DNA of 64,000 bases. Source: Ruegeria spongiae (GTDB lineage Bacteria; Pseudomonadota; Alphaproteobacteria; Rhodobacterales; Rhodobacteraceae). Positions 29,072-38,471 of the stretch are shown piece after piece. The notes below the pieces were generated by a model. That model made no database searches. It worked only from the letters and a program-made list of their open reading frames with translations, and was not told where the DNA came from. The position numbers were made by a program, and so were the translations under genes. The stretch lies in assembly GCF_023502395.1 (NCBI RefSeq), contig NZ_JAMFMB010000003.1:1-64000 (forward strand). The letters run 5' to 3'. How positions within the stretch are numbered: the first letter of the stretch is position 1; every line of letters starts with the position of its first letter.

Positions 29072-29587
29072 GTGTCTGACCTTTATTCCCTCTGGCTCAC
29101 CTTTCCGCAGCCGCTTGAAGAACAACTTGGCGAACATGTGGCGACGCTCGCCCGGCTGACCACTGGGCCGGTCTTCCAGCCGCATGTCACGCTTGTGGGC
29201 GACCTGCCTCAGGACCGGGCGCGTGAGATTTTCACTTCTGAACGGATCGGACCGATCGCGCCGCGCCTGCAGGGACGGTTCGGGCAACTATCCCATGGCA
29301 ACACATACTTTCAGTCGCTCTTTCTGGAGGTCGCCCTACCCGTCCAAGTCGCCCATGCGCGGCACCAATTGCTGGAGGAACTTGACCTCGATCCGGCCTA
29401 CCCGCCCCATGCCAGCTTGGCCTATGGCAGTCTCGCCGGAGAAGTCCCGTTTCCACATCTCGACCGAATCACGGCCACGTTTTGCAACCAACCTGCACCG
29501 ATTGCCTTTCTGGCTCTGGTTGCCTCGTCTGAAACCCGACCGGTGGAAAGCTGGAAGATCATTGAGCGCCTGCCGCTGAACGTCTGA
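29072..29587 (+). CDS. 2H phosphoesterase (cyclic phosphodiesterase-like)
   Basis: A 171-residue protein with the two paired catalytic motifs of the 2H phosphoesterase superfamily: His38 in PHVTL and His113 in PHASL, about 75 residues apart. The length and motif spacing fit cyclic phosphodiesterases that open 2',3'- or 1'',2''-cyclic phosphates, more than the ThpR/LigT RNA ligase type. GTG start at 29072 with AAGGA upstream. It stands alone, convergent with the RND pump gene 8 bp away. The substrate (RNA ends, ADP-ribose cyclic phosphate or other) cannot be read from the sequence. Confidence 0.82.
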   Translation: MSDLYSLWLTFPQPLEEQLGEHVATLARLTTGPVFQPHVTLVGDLPQDRAREIFTSERIGPIAPRLQGRFGQLSHGNTYFQSLFLEVALPVQVAHARHQLLEELDLDPAYPPHASLAYGSLAGEVPFPHLDRITATFCNQPAPIAFLALVASSETRPVESWKIIERLPLNV

Positions 29588-29594
29588 ATCTCAT

Positions 29595-32500
29595 TCAGGT
29601 TCCGTCAACGCTCTGCCTGCCGCGCATCCAGGACAGGGTCCTCTCGCGCAGCGATTGGAAGGTCAGGTAAAGCACCGGGATCATCAAAAGGCCGACCGTG
29701 CTGTCAAAGATCATGCCGACCAGCACCGGGTAGCCGATCGAGACCCGCCCCGCCGCTCCGGCTCCGGTGGCCAGCACCAGTGGCAGTACGCCAACAATGA
29801 AACACAGCCCCGTCATCGTGACCGGGCGGAACCGAAGCTCGGCCGCTTTCAGTGCTGCTTCGCGGATCGGTGTGCCGCGCGCGCGTTCGTCATTGGCAAA
29901 TTCCACCACCATGATCGCCTTCTTGGCCGCCAGACCGATCAATAGCACCATCCCCACCTGCGCGAAGATGTTGTTGCTCAGATGCGGGATCAGCGCCAGC
30001 GGCACCAAAGCGCCAAAGACCGCGAATATTGTCGAACTCATCACCGCCAGAGGCAGCGTCCAGCTTTCGTAAAGCGCCACCAGAAAGAGATAGGACAACA
30101 CCACCGCACCCATCAGGATATAGGTCACCAGCCCGCCCGCCGCGACCTCTTGCTGGGTGACGCCGGACCATTCGATGTCGAAATCGTCCGGCAGGGTGGT
30201 ATTGGCAATGGCCTGCATCGCGGCGATGGCCTGGCCCGAGCTCATTCCGTCGGCAAGCTGCGCATTGATCGAGGCAGCGGTGTAGAGGTTGTGGCGCGGA
30301 ATGCTGTCCGGACCCAGTACCGGCGCGTACCGGACCAGCACGCGCAGGGGGAAGGACTCGCCATCGGCATTCTTGACATAGATATTGCCGATATCGTCCA
30401 GCGATTGCCGGAAATCCGCATCCGCCGATATGACGATCCAGTGGACCTTGTTGCGCTTGATGAAATTGCCGACATAGTAGGAACTCAAACTGGCCTGCAG
30501 CGCCGAGAAGATGTCGATCACCTCCACACCCAGCGTTTCGGCCCGGTCGCGGTCAACTGATAGCAGGTATTGCGGCACGCTGGCCGAGAAACTGCTATGC
30601 ACATGGCTGAATTCGGGCGCGGCGTTCAGCGCGGTCAGGAACGCGGTCTTGGCCGCATCCAGCTTGTCGACATCGCCATCGGCAAGATCGACCAGTTCCG
30701 CCGACACGCCGCCGCCAACACCCAGCCCATGGATCGAGGGCAGCGGGAACACGAAAGAGGTCGCCTCGGGAAGGGTCGCCAGCTTGTCATTTGCCGCTGC
30801 CATGATCGCATACCACTGCAGTTCGGGCGTTTTACGCTGATCCCAGGGGGCAAGCGCGATCACCACCATGCCGGTGCTGGGCCTAGTGCCGCTCATCATG
30901 CTGAAGCCCGACACGGTGGTGACGCTATGCACCCCCGGCATCGCCCGGATCATGGTATCGACCTGGGTCATCACCGCCTCGGTCCGCGCCAGCGAGGCGC
31001 CGTCGGGCAGGTCAATACCAGCAAGCAGGATGCCGCTATCTTCGGGCGGAATGAACCCGGAGGGCACGGTCTTGAACAGATAGACCGTGCCGCCCACGAA
31101 CCCGGCAAAGACCAGCAGGCTGAGCGCCAGATAACGCAGCATCAGCCCGACCAGCCGCATATAGAGCCCCCGCACCCAGGCGATCAGTGCCGGCACCAGC
31201 CGCAGCGGCCCGCGCGGGCGGCCCCCCTGCCGCAGCAGCAACGCGCACAGCGCCGGGCCCAGGGTCAGCGCATTCACCGCCGACAGCATGAAGGCAAAGA
31301 TGATGGTCAGCGCAAATTGCAGATAGATCTTGCCGGTGATGCCCGGAAAGAAACAGACCGGCACAAAGACCGCCGCCAACACAAAGGTGGTGGCGATGAT
31401 CGGGCGGGTGACCTGATCCATGGCCTTTTCGGTGGCAGCGCGCGCTTCAAGCCCCTCATCCTCCATGATCCGTTCGGCGTTTTCGATGATGACGATGGCG
31501 TCATCGACCACCAGCGTGATCGCCAGCACCAGCGCCAGCAGGGTGATCATGTTGGCGCTGAACCCGATCAGAAAGATCAGTGCCACCGCCCCCAGCAACG
31601 AGACCGGGATCGCGATGGCGGGCACGATGGTGGCGCGCCAGCTGGCCAGGAACAGGAACGTCACAAGGACCACCAGACCGGCGGTCAGGCCCAGCGTGAA
31701 CAGGATGTCGCGGATCGACAGCCGCACCGCAGTGGTGATGTCATAAGGAACCTCATAGCTCACACCATCGGGGAATTTCTGCGCCAGATGGTCTAGTTCC
31801 GCTTGGACAGCGGTGGCGATATCGAGCGCATTGGCAGTGGCGTTTTGATGAATGGCGATGGCGGCCGAGCCCTTGCCGTTGAAGCGCGACGCACCCGAAT
31901 AGCTTTCCGCCCCGAGCTCGACCCGCGCCACGTCGCCCAACCGCACCAACGACCCGTCGGTGTTTGAGGCGACGATGATGCGCTCGAATTCCTCAGCTTC
32001 GCGCAACAGTCCGCGCGCCTGCAGCTTGAACTGGAAATCAGGCGTCTTCGCTCCGAATGGTGGCGCGCCCAGCTCGCCTGCGGCAGCCTCCACATTCTGG
32101 TTCTGGATGGCTGTGGCAATGTCGGAGGCGGTTATGTTCAGCGCCGCCATCTTGTCGGGCCGGGTCCAGACCCGCATGCTGTATTCCAGCGGGCCGAACT
32201 GCGTCACCGCGCTGACGCCCGCGATCCGGGCCAGCGGATCCTGCACGAAATCGGCGGCGTAATTGCTGAGATACAGCTCATCCCGCGAGCCATCGGGCGA
32301 AGTCAGGTTGATGACCATCATCATCCCGCCCGAGCGTTTCGAGACATTGATCCCCTGCTGGATCACCGAGGGCGGCAGCATCGGTTCGGCCAGCGCAACA
32401 CGGTTCTGCACATCGATTGCCGCAATATCGGGATCGGTGCCGATCTCGAAAGTCACGGTCAACTCATAAGTCCCGCTGTTGGAACTGCCCGACGACATAT

Positions 32501-32732
32501 AGAGCATGCCGTCCACGCCATTGACCTGTTCCTCGATGGGTGTTGCGACTGCCTCCTGGATCAGCGCCGCATCGGCACCGGGATAGCGGGTGGTGACATA
32601 GACCTGCGGCGGCGTGATCTCGGGGTATTGCGCGATTGGGATCAGGCGGACGCCCAGCAGCCCGGCCAGAACCATCAGGATGGCGATGACGATGGCGAAA
32701 TTCGGCCGCTCGATGAAATAGCGCGAGATCAT
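29595..32732 (-). CDS. RND multidrug efflux pump, inner-membrane subunit (HAE-1 type)
   Basis: A 1045-residue AcrB/MexB-like proton-drug antiporter. The N-terminal FIERPNFAIVIAILMVLAG helix, two large periplasmic loops and twelve membrane helices are visible. The proton-relay Asp pair is present in VLAITLVVDDAIVIIENAERI. The start codon overlaps the stop of the membrane fusion protein gene (ATGA), so the two are translationally coupled. No TolC-like outer-membrane gene is adjacent, so the pump probably uses one encoded elsewhere. The substrate range is unknown. Confidence 0.95.
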   Translation of the reverse strand: MISRYFIERPNFAIVIAILMVLAGLLGVRLIPIAQYPEITPPQVYVTTRYPGADAALIQEAVATPIEEQVNGVDGMLYMSSGSSNSGTYELTVTFEIGTDPDIAAIDVQNRVALAEPMLPPSVIQQGINVSKRSGGMMMVINLTSPDGSRDELYLSNYAADFVQDPLARIAGVSAVTQFGPLEYSMRVWTRPDKMAALNITASDIATAIQNQNVEAAAGELGAPPFGAKTPDFQFKLQARGLLREAEEFERIIVASNTDGSLVRLGDVARVELGAESYSGASRFNGKGSAAIAIHQNATANALDIATAVQAELDHLAQKFPDGVSYEVPYDITTAVRLSIRDILFTLGLTAGLVVLVTFLFLASWRATIVPAIAIPVSLLGAVALIFLIGFSANMITLLALVLAITLVVDDAIVIIENAERIMEDEGLEARAATEKAMDQVTRPIIATTFVLAAVFVPVCFFPGITGKIYLQFALTIIFAFMLSAVNALTLGPALCALLLRQGGRPRGPLRLVPALIAWVRGLYMRLVGLMLRYLALSLLVFAGFVGGTVYLFKTVPSGFIPPEDSGILLAGIDLPDGASLARTEAVMTQVDTMIRAMPGVHSVTTVSGFSMMSGTRPSTGMVVIALAPWDQRKTPELQWYAIMAAANDKLATLPEATSFVFPLPSIHGLGVGGGVSAELVDLADGDVDKLDAAKTAFLTALNAAPEFSHVHSSFSASVPQYLLSVDRDRAETLGVEVIDIFSALQASLSSYYVGNFIKRNKVHWIVISADADFRQSLDDIGNIYVKNADGESFPLRVLVRYAPVLGPDSIPRHNLYTAASINAQLADGMSSGQAIAAMQAIANTTLPDDFDIEWSGVTQQEVAAGGLVTYILMGAVVLSYLFLVALYESWTLPLAVMSSTIFAVFGALVPLALIPHLSNNIFAQVGMVLLIGLAAKKAIMVVEFANDERARGTPIREAALKAAELRFRPVTMTGLCFIVGVLPLVLATGAGAAGRVSIGYPVLVGMIFDSTVGLLMIPVLYLTFQSLRERTLSWMRGRQSVDGT

Positions 32733-33844
32733 TGCGTTGGGTGACCGCTGGCATCCACCGGGGTGACCGTGGCGCCGTCATGGATTTTCTGCAGCCCCTG
32801 CACCACCACTTTTTGCCCTTCTTTCAGGCCTGAGGTGATCTGCCATGCCCCGGCAATCTGCTGGCCGGTGTCGACAGGCTGGCGGTGAACCATGTTCTTG
32901 TCGTCGAGCACAAAGACGAAATGCCCGTCCTTGTCCAGTTGCAGCGCCGATTGCGGCACCGTCAGGCTTGGCGTGGCACCGGCATCCTCGAGAAAGGCCG
33001 AGACGAACTGGCCGGGCAGCAGGGCACCATCGGGGTTTGCGAAACTGGCCCGCAATTCGATCGTGTCGGTATCCTGCCGGACTTGCGTGCCGACATAGAT
33101 CACCTGTCCGCTGGTGCCGTACTCACTGCCATCCGACAGATGAATACGCGCCTTCAGCTTGATCGCATGGTCGGCGATCAGCCCTTTTTTGCGCACGTCG
33201 ATCAGGGTTCCTTCGCTGACGAAAAAGCTGACATAGATCGGATCAACGCTGGTGACGGTGGCAAGCACGCCACTATCCGAATTGATGACATTGCCGGCAT
33301 CCACCGACGACCAGTCGATGCGGCCATCCAGCGGGCTGGTGATCTCGGTATAGCCCAGGTTGATCTGTGCCAGCTTCAGCGCGGCTTTGGCCTGATCCAC
33401 CGCCGCCAGGTCCTGACCGTAGTCGGCCAGCGCTCCGTCCACTACCGATTGCGGCACATCGCCTTTTTCCAGCAGGTTCTGGTTTCGTTTGAGCACCACA
33501 TCCGAGCCTTTGGCAGTCGCTTCGGCCCCGGTGACGGAAGCCCTGGCGCTGGCAACATCGGCTTCATAGACATCCTGCTCAATCCGAAACAGCACGTCAC
33601 CCTTGGACACCTGGCTGCCGGGGATGAAATTTACCTCCTGCAATATCCCCTCGACCCGCGCCTGCAGATCAACGCGCTGCTGCGCGATCACCCGTCCCAC
33701 ATAGGCGTCGGCGGTCTGCACAACCGCGCTGGTGACGGTGGCCACAACCACGCCCGGCGCCGCATCATCCTGGGTTTGCGCAGCAGCGGTGCCGCCCAGG
33801 CAAAGCGTAAAAAGACAAGGGGTTACAAGTCTTGGAATTGGCAC
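32729..33844 (-). CDS. RND efflux periplasmic adaptor (membrane fusion protein)
   Basis: Links the RND pump to an outer-membrane channel. The protein has an AcrA/MexA layout: N-terminal signal segment (PIPRLVTPCLFTLCLGG, then TAAAQ), a barrel-sandwich hybrid half (VDLQARVEGILQEVNF), an alpha-helical hairpin, then GYTEITSPLDGRIDW and a C-terminal beta barrel. I favour the GTG at 33844 (371 residues) because it gives a signal peptide; the frame is open to 34081 but the extra residues look non-native. Upstream lies a divergent dctB-like gene. Confidence 0.85.
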   Translation of the reverse strand: MPIPRLVTPCLFTLCLGGTAAAQTQDDAAPGVVVATVTSAVVQTADAYVGRVIAQQRVDLQARVEGILQEVNFIPGSQVSKGDVLFRIEQDVYEADVASARASVTGAEATAKGSDVVLKRNQNLLEKGDVPQSVVDGALADYGQDLAAVDQAKAALKLAQINLGYTEITSPLDGRIDWSSVDAGNVINSDSGVLATVTSVDPIYVSFFVSEGTLIDVRKKGLIADHAIKLKARIHLSDGSEYGTSGQVIYVGTQVRQDTDTIELRASFANPDGALLPGQFVSAFLEDAGATPSLTVPQSALQLDKDGHFVFVLDDKNMVHRQPVDTGQQIAGAWQITSGLKEGQKVVVQGLQKIHDGATVTPVDASGHPTQ

Positions 33845-34081
33845 ATCACACCCCGGATCAAGGCTATTGGCATTGCACGCACTATGAGCCGGTTGCAGCA
33901 ACCAGACAACCATTATGAGCGGTCTGACACAACGCGCGCTTTGGTGAACGCGACCGCCCGGGCATGCCCGAACCGGCGCAAACCTTAGGTCGGCGATGCT
34001 CCGCCGCTTGGCCATTCCGCTCGTCACCGACAGGCCAGCCGCTTCTTGCGTTCCTGCCGGAATCTCGCCAAGCACCCGCAT

Positions 34082-35812
34082 ATGCGCCGCCTATCCGCCT
34101 TCCTCTTCATCCTTGCCACCCTGCTTGCCGCTGTTGGTGTGTTTCACCTGTCCTACCGCTATTTCCACGCAGAAGAGCTGTCGCGCGCCAAGGGGCGACT
34201 GTCGCTCTACCGCAGTTCGGTCACCGCCGAGCTTGAGCGGTTCTCGCATCTGACCCACGTGCTGGCCCGCGATACCTATGTGGTCGACACTGCCGCCGGA
34301 GCATCAACCGGGGCTCTGAACCAGCGGCTGGAAGGGTTTGCCGATCAGGCGGGACTGGATGCAATCTATCTGATGGGCGCCGAAGGACTGACCATCGCAG
34401 CCTCGAACTTTCGCGCGCCCACAAGCTTTGTCGGACAGAGCTATGCGTTCCGCCCCTATTTTCGGCAGGCGCTGGAAGGGCGGCAGGGGCGGTTTTATGC
34501 GATCGGCACCACCACCGGCCTGCCGGGCTATTTCATCGCCGACGCTGTACGCAACGCAGCCGGTCAGGTGGATGGCGTGATCGCAATCAAGATCGATTTC
34601 TCTCAACTCGAAGACAGTTGGCGCAACGCGGGCGAGCAGGTGTTTCTGGCCAATGAAGATGGTGTCATCCTGCTGGCCTCGGACCCGGGTTGGCGCTACC
34701 ACGTGCTGCAAGCGCTGAGCGCCGACCAGCGCGCCCGCATCGAGGCGGCGCGGCAGTTCCCCGGCCAGAAGCTGGCGGTTCTCGACTGGTCCGGCCTGCC
34801 CGATCAGCGCGCCCGTCTGACCGGGGTCGAGCGGTTGCATCTGACCTCGGCCGACCTGCCGCATGGTTGGGAGCTGCATTACTTTACCAGCGATGATCGG
34901 GCGGTGGACCGCGCATGGCTTGTTTCCGTCTCGGTCGTGCTGCTGGCCGGGCTGGGGTTCATCCTGTTGCAGGTCCAGCGTGCCCGCCGCATGGGTGCGG
35001 CGCTGAAACGCTCGGAAGAGGAAGAGGCGCAGCTGCGTCAGGCCAATGAACGGCTGGCTGTCGAGATAACCGAGCGCCGCACCGCCGAGCACCAGCTGCA
35101 GCGTACCCAGAACGAGTTGGAACGCGCCAGCCGTCTGGCGGCGCTGGGTCAGTTGGCGGCGTCGGTCACCCATGAGCTCGGCCAGCCCATTGCCGCCATG
35201 CGCAACCACCTGGCTGCCGCCGAGATTGCCGCGCGCGAGGGCACCGGCCTCACCTCCAAGATCGGTGCGCTGGTCGAACGGATGGAAGGCATCACGCGGC
35301 AGCTCAAGTTTTTTGCGCGCTCGGATGTCGAGGAGTTCGCGAATTTCGACCTGCGCGAGGCAATGGAGGCGGCTTTGGCGCTGGTTGCGCCCAACGTGGC
35401 AGAGATCGGCGCAACCCTGCAAATCAGCTTGTCTGAGGCTCCGGTCACACTGCGCGGCAGCAAGCTGCGGGTCGAGCAGGTTATGACCAACCTGCTGCGC
35501 AATGCGCTCGATGCTGTAGAAGAGGTCGAGACGCCGACGGTCTCGGTCCGTCTGGGTGCCTCGGACAGCGAAAACTGGTTCGAGATCCGCGACAATGGCC
35601 ACGGTCTGGGTGCTGCCACGCTGGCCGAACTGCAGGAACCTTTCGTGACCACACGGGAAAGCGGGCGCGGCATGGGGCTGGGGCTGGCGATCTCGGCCAG
35701 TATCGTCAAGGATCATGGCGGCGTGATGACCGCCCGGAACGCCCGCACGGTGGGCGCAGTGTTCCGGGTGAGTTTTCCCAAGGTCGAAGCAGAGCAAAGC
35801 GGGGCGGCATGA
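34082..35812 (+). CDS. dctB: DctB-like sensor histidine kinase
   Basis: A 576-residue membrane kinase. Layout: N-terminal membrane helix (LSAFLFILATLLAAVGVF), a large periplasmic sensing domain of the double-Cache type up to the second helix (LVSVSVVLLAGLGFILL), a coiled coil, a HisKA box with the phospho-His in ASVTHELGQPIAAM, and an ATPase domain with NLLRNALDA, DNGHGL and GMGLGLAIS. Start at ATG 34082. It overlaps dctD by 4 bp. DctB proteins usually sense C4-dicarboxylates in the periplasm, but the ligand here is unknown. A TRAP transporter lies 6 kb downstream with unrelated genes between. Confidence 0.88.
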   Translation: MRRLSAFLFILATLLAAVGVFHLSYRYFHAEELSRAKGRLSLYRSSVTAELERFSHLTHVLARDTYVVDTAAGASTGALNQRLEGFADQAGLDAIYLMGAEGLTIAASNFRAPTSFVGQSYAFRPYFRQALEGRQGRFYAIGTTTGLPGYFIADAVRNAAGQVDGVIAIKIDFSQLEDSWRNAGEQVFLANEDGVILLASDPGWRYHVLQALSADQRARIEAARQFPGQKLAVLDWSGLPDQRARLTGVERLHLTSADLPHGWELHYFTSDDRAVDRAWLVSVSVVLLAGLGFILLQVQRARRMGAALKRSEEEEAQLRQANERLAVEITERRTAEHQLQRTQNELERASRLAALGQLAASVTHELGQPIAAMRNHLAAAEIAAREGTGLTSKIGALVERMEGITRQLKFFARSDVEEFANFDLREAMEAALALVAPNVAEIGATLQISLSEAPVTLRGSKLRVEQVMTNLLRNALDAVEEVETPTVSVRLGASDSENWFEIRDNGHGLGAATLAELQEPFVTTRESGRGMGLGLAISASIVKDHGGVMTARNARTVGAVFRVSFPKVEAEQSGAA

Positions 35813-37149
35813 CGGACAAACCTGCGTTCAACATTCTGATTGTCGATGACGACCGGTCCATGCGCCAGTCGCTGGTCGAACTGATCAAGGCCGCGGGCTG
35901 GCAGGCCGAAGCGGTGTCACGCGCCGAACGGGTGGCTGCGCATCTGGTGAATGCGCGGCCCGACGTGATCCTGTCGGATGTGCGGATGCCGGGCATGTCC
36001 GGGCTGGATCTGCTGGCCAGCCTTGATACCGGCAATGGTCCGCCCGTTGTGCTGATCTCGGCGCATGGTGACATTCCGATGGCGGTCGGGGCGATTCACA
36101 ACGGCGCCTACAGTTTTGTCGAAAAGCCGTATGAGCCACGCCGTCTGCTGACCATCCTGCGCAACGCCGCTGAACGGAACCGTATGAAGCAGCGCAATCG
36201 ACGGCTGGCCGACCGGCTTTACAGATTGTCGGGTCTGGACCGAATCCTGCTGGGTCAGAGCGATGACGTGATGGCATTGCGCCGCGACATTCTCGATCTG
36301 GCTGACACCGATGCGGCGGTCCTGATCGAGGGTGAAACCGGCACCGGCAAGGAACTTGCCGCCCGCGCGCTGCATGATCTGGGTACCTCACCCGACAGCC
36401 CTTTCGTGGCGCTGAACTGCGCGGCGCTCACCCCTGACCGGTTCGAGGTCGAGATGTTTGGCGTTGCGGGCGAATCCGGCGGCAGGCTGCGTGCGGCGGC
36501 GGAAGGCACCCTGTTTCTGGACGAGGTCTGTTCCTGCCCGTCACCGGTGCAGGCCAAACTGCTGCGGGTGATCGAAGACAAGCAGGTGCTGCCGGTGGGC
36601 GCCACTGCCCCGGTGCCTGTCAGGTTCCGCGTGATCTCGGCCACCAACGAGGATGTAAGCCTGGCTGTCTCAGAAAGCCGGCTGCGCCAGGACCTGCTGT
36701 TCCGGCTGAACACTGTGGTGCTGTCGCTGCCGCCGCTGCGCAACCGTCGCGGGGACCTGACCATGCTGATGACGCATTTTCTGGATCACTACGCCCAAAC
36801 CTACGAGATCGCCGCACCTGAACTGAGCGCCGACGATCTCGCGGCACTGATGGCCCATGACTGGCCCGGTAATGTGCGTGAATTGCGCAATGTTGCGGAA
36901 CGCCGGGTGCTGGCGGCGCGGCGTGGGGGCGGCTCGGTCGCGCAGGCGCTGCAAAGCGCGGTGCAGGCCGAAGAGGTGCCCGACACCCTGCGCGAAGCGG
37001 TCGCCGCCTTTGAACGCGAGTTGATCGGCAAGGCGATCCGGACCCATCAGGGCCGCATGGACGCCGCCGCCGAGGCGCTCGGCATCGGGCGGCGCACGCT
37101 GAACGAAAAGATCGTGAAGCTGGGGCTCGACAAAGAGGCACTGCTGTAG
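35809..37149 (+). CDS. dctD: DctD-like response regulator with AAA+ domain lacking GAFTGA
   Basis: A 446-residue regulator: receiver domain (phospho-acceptor Asp57 in ILSDVRMPG), AAA+ domain (Walker A GETGTGKE at 175-182, Walker B GTLFLDEV, arginine finger region SRLRQDLLFRLN), and a Fis-type helix-turn-helix (EALGIGRRTLNEKIVKL). The segment between EMFG and the Walker B strand (216-233) is shortened and reads GVAGESGGRLRAAAE. The sigma-54-contacting GAFTGA loop is missing. Regulators without this loop, such as Rhodobacter NtrC, can act through the housekeeping RNA polymerase. Cotranscribed with the dctB-like gene. Confidence 0.88.
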   Translation: MTDKPAFNILIVDDDRSMRQSLVELIKAAGWQAEAVSRAERVAAHLVNARPDVILSDVRMPGMSGLDLLASLDTGNGPPVVLISAHGDIPMAVGAIHNGAYSFVEKPYEPRRLLTILRNAAERNRMKQRNRRLADRLYRLSGLDRILLGQSDDVMALRRDILDLADTDAAVLIEGETGTGKELAARALHDLGTSPDSPFVALNCAALTPDRFEVEMFGVAGESGGRLRAAAEGTLFLDEVCSCPSPVQAKLLRVIEDKQVLPVGATAPVPVRFRVISATNEDVSLAVSESRLRQDLLFRLNTVVLSLPPLRNRRGDLTMLMTHFLDHYAQTYEIAAPELSADDLAALMAHDWPGNVRELRNVAERRVLAARRGGGSVAQALQSAVQAEEVPDTLREAVAAFERELIGKAIRTHQGRMDAAAEALGIGRRTLNEKIVKLGLDKEALL

Positions 37150-37208
37150 ATTGGCTGGGCGCAGGCTGACATGTCTTGACCCGACACCTGGGCACAGGAC
37201 TATGGCTC

Positions 37209-37232
37209 GGCCACCCTCGGATATGGGTGGCC
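37209..37232. terminator. Hairpin downstream of dctBD
   Basis: GGCCACCC, an 8-nt loop, then GGGTGGCC: an 8-bp GC-rich stem 60 bp after the dctD stop, in the gap before the convergent LacI gene. No T-tract follows on either strand, so it is at best a weak or Rho-assisted terminator. A pair of GACATGTC-based inverted repeats flanks it (37166-37175 and 37296-37305). Confidence 0.4.
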
Positions 37233-37356
37233 CGTATTGATCTATACGACCTCCTTCCATTCTGGTTGCCGGTGCGAACCCACATAGGTGCGGCGGACAT
37301 GTCAGACTTAGGCTGGTCTGATCGCAAACACCGCTCCTTTGGGTGAATGCGCGGTT

Positions 37357-38391
37357 CTAAATTGCCCGAATTGGTGCTGGGATATTTTCCGGGGTTACCA
37401 CCTGAATGGCGGTGATACGTCTTTGCACCGGTTCCGAGGCAAGTTTGTGAAATGCCAGAAAGGCGTCGAAGGCGTTTTTCAGATCCAAGGGCAAGTCGTG
37501 GTGCAGAATGAAATCCAGCCGCTGATCCGCGATCAGGTCCCGATTTTCCTGGTCAAGATCATGGGCCACAAAAACATCGGGCCTGATCCCATTGTGCCGA
37601 AGTGTTTCCAGGATCGATCGATTGCCACCCCCCATCGAATAGACGGCGCGTAAATCGAGGATGCCACCAATTGCGCCCGTCAGGATTCTGGACGTTTCAA
37701 AACTGACACCACTGCCGCCGTGGACCCCCATGACCCGCAGCTTCGGACAACGACGCGTCAGTGCTTCAACGAAGGCGGTCTCGCGCTCTTCCTCTCCCAG
37801 AAAACGCTCATGGCTGCGGGTGGCCAGAACCGTCCCGGCGACATCACCGATCGACCTGGCCACAAGATAGGCGGCGGTGCGCCCGGCCCCTTTGTTGTCC
37901 AGCCCCACATAGGTCAGGCGATCAGTGTCACCAATGTCGGTCACGAGCGTCACAACCGGGATCTTGGCGACGGCCAACGAGTTCACGGCTTCCCTGATTC
38001 TTGGGGTGTCCCGCGCCTTGAGGCACACGCCGTGGCTGCCGCGTTTCAAGATGCGCATTAGCGTCGCGACAACCACGTCTTCATCCATGATCTCCTGAAA
38101 CAGAAATCGCGGGCGGCAGACCGCCCTACCGATCTGCGGCAGGATCGCTTCGGCAGCCGCCTTCACTTCGCGGCTGAAACGCGCAGGCGCCTCGACGACG
38201 AAGTCGAAGAACAGACGCCTGCCCCGGGTGGCCAGCTGGACCTCTTGCGCCGCCAGTTCTTCAATCGCGGAGGCCACACGCAACCGGGTTTGAGGGCTGA
38301 CATTTGCCCTGTTGTTGAGGACCCGGTCAACCGTGGCTGTCCCCAACGCGGCTTGCCGGGCAATTTCCTTTATTGGAAAGCGATGAGTCAT
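37357..38391 (-). CDS. LacI-family transcriptional regulator
   Basis: A 344-residue repressor. The LacI helix-turn-helix is at the N-terminus (PIKEIARQAALGTATVDRVLNNRANVS) with the hinge near residue 50. The effector domain has a periplasmic-binding fold (GLDNKGAGRTAAYL). It is divergent from the PhyH-like gene with an 80-bp gap, so autoregulation and control of that gene are likely. The nearby heparinase-like and TRAP genes may belong to the same regulon. The ligand is unknown, probably a sugar. Confidence 0.9.
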   Translation of the reverse strand: MTHRFPIKEIARQAALGTATVDRVLNNRANVSPQTRLRVASAIEELAAQEVQLATRGRRLFFDFVVEAPARFSREVKAAAEAILPQIGRAVCRPRFLFQEIMDEDVVVATLMRILKRGSHGVCLKARDTPRIREAVNSLAVAKIPVVTLVTDIGDTDRLTYVGLDNKGAGRTAAYLVARSIGDVAGTVLATRSHERFLGEEERETAFVEALTRRCPKLRVMGVHGGSGVSFETSRILTGAIGGILDLRAVYSMGGGNRSILETLRHNGIRPDVFVAHDLDQENRDLIADQRLDFILHHDLPLDLKNAFDAFLAFHKLASEPVQRRITAIQVVTPENIPAPIRAI

Positions 38392-38415
38392 TTGATGTGT
38401 TTTTGATGTGTTTTG
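38391..38415. promoter_or_regulatory. Tandem repeat in lacI-phyH promoter, candidate operator
   Basis: TTTGATGTGTT occurs twice in direct succession (38391-38401 and 38402-38412), an 11-bp period or one DNA helical turn. The first copy touches the start codon of the LacI-family gene. AACACAA follows shortly after (38432 onward). This lies in the only space between the divergent genes. LacI proteins generally bind palindromes, so this may be a different factor's site. Low confidence. Confidence 0.35.
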
Positions 38416-38471
38416 AAACCCAACACAATCCCCGTTGCCACGATAATGGTCCCGAAAGAGGAGAAGCTTCC

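Noticed and set aside
32729-34081. Longer start for the RND adaptor reaching 34081
   Set aside because: The extra N-terminal residues precede a signal peptide and abut the divergent dctB start; the GTG at 33844 gives a normal exported adaptor.
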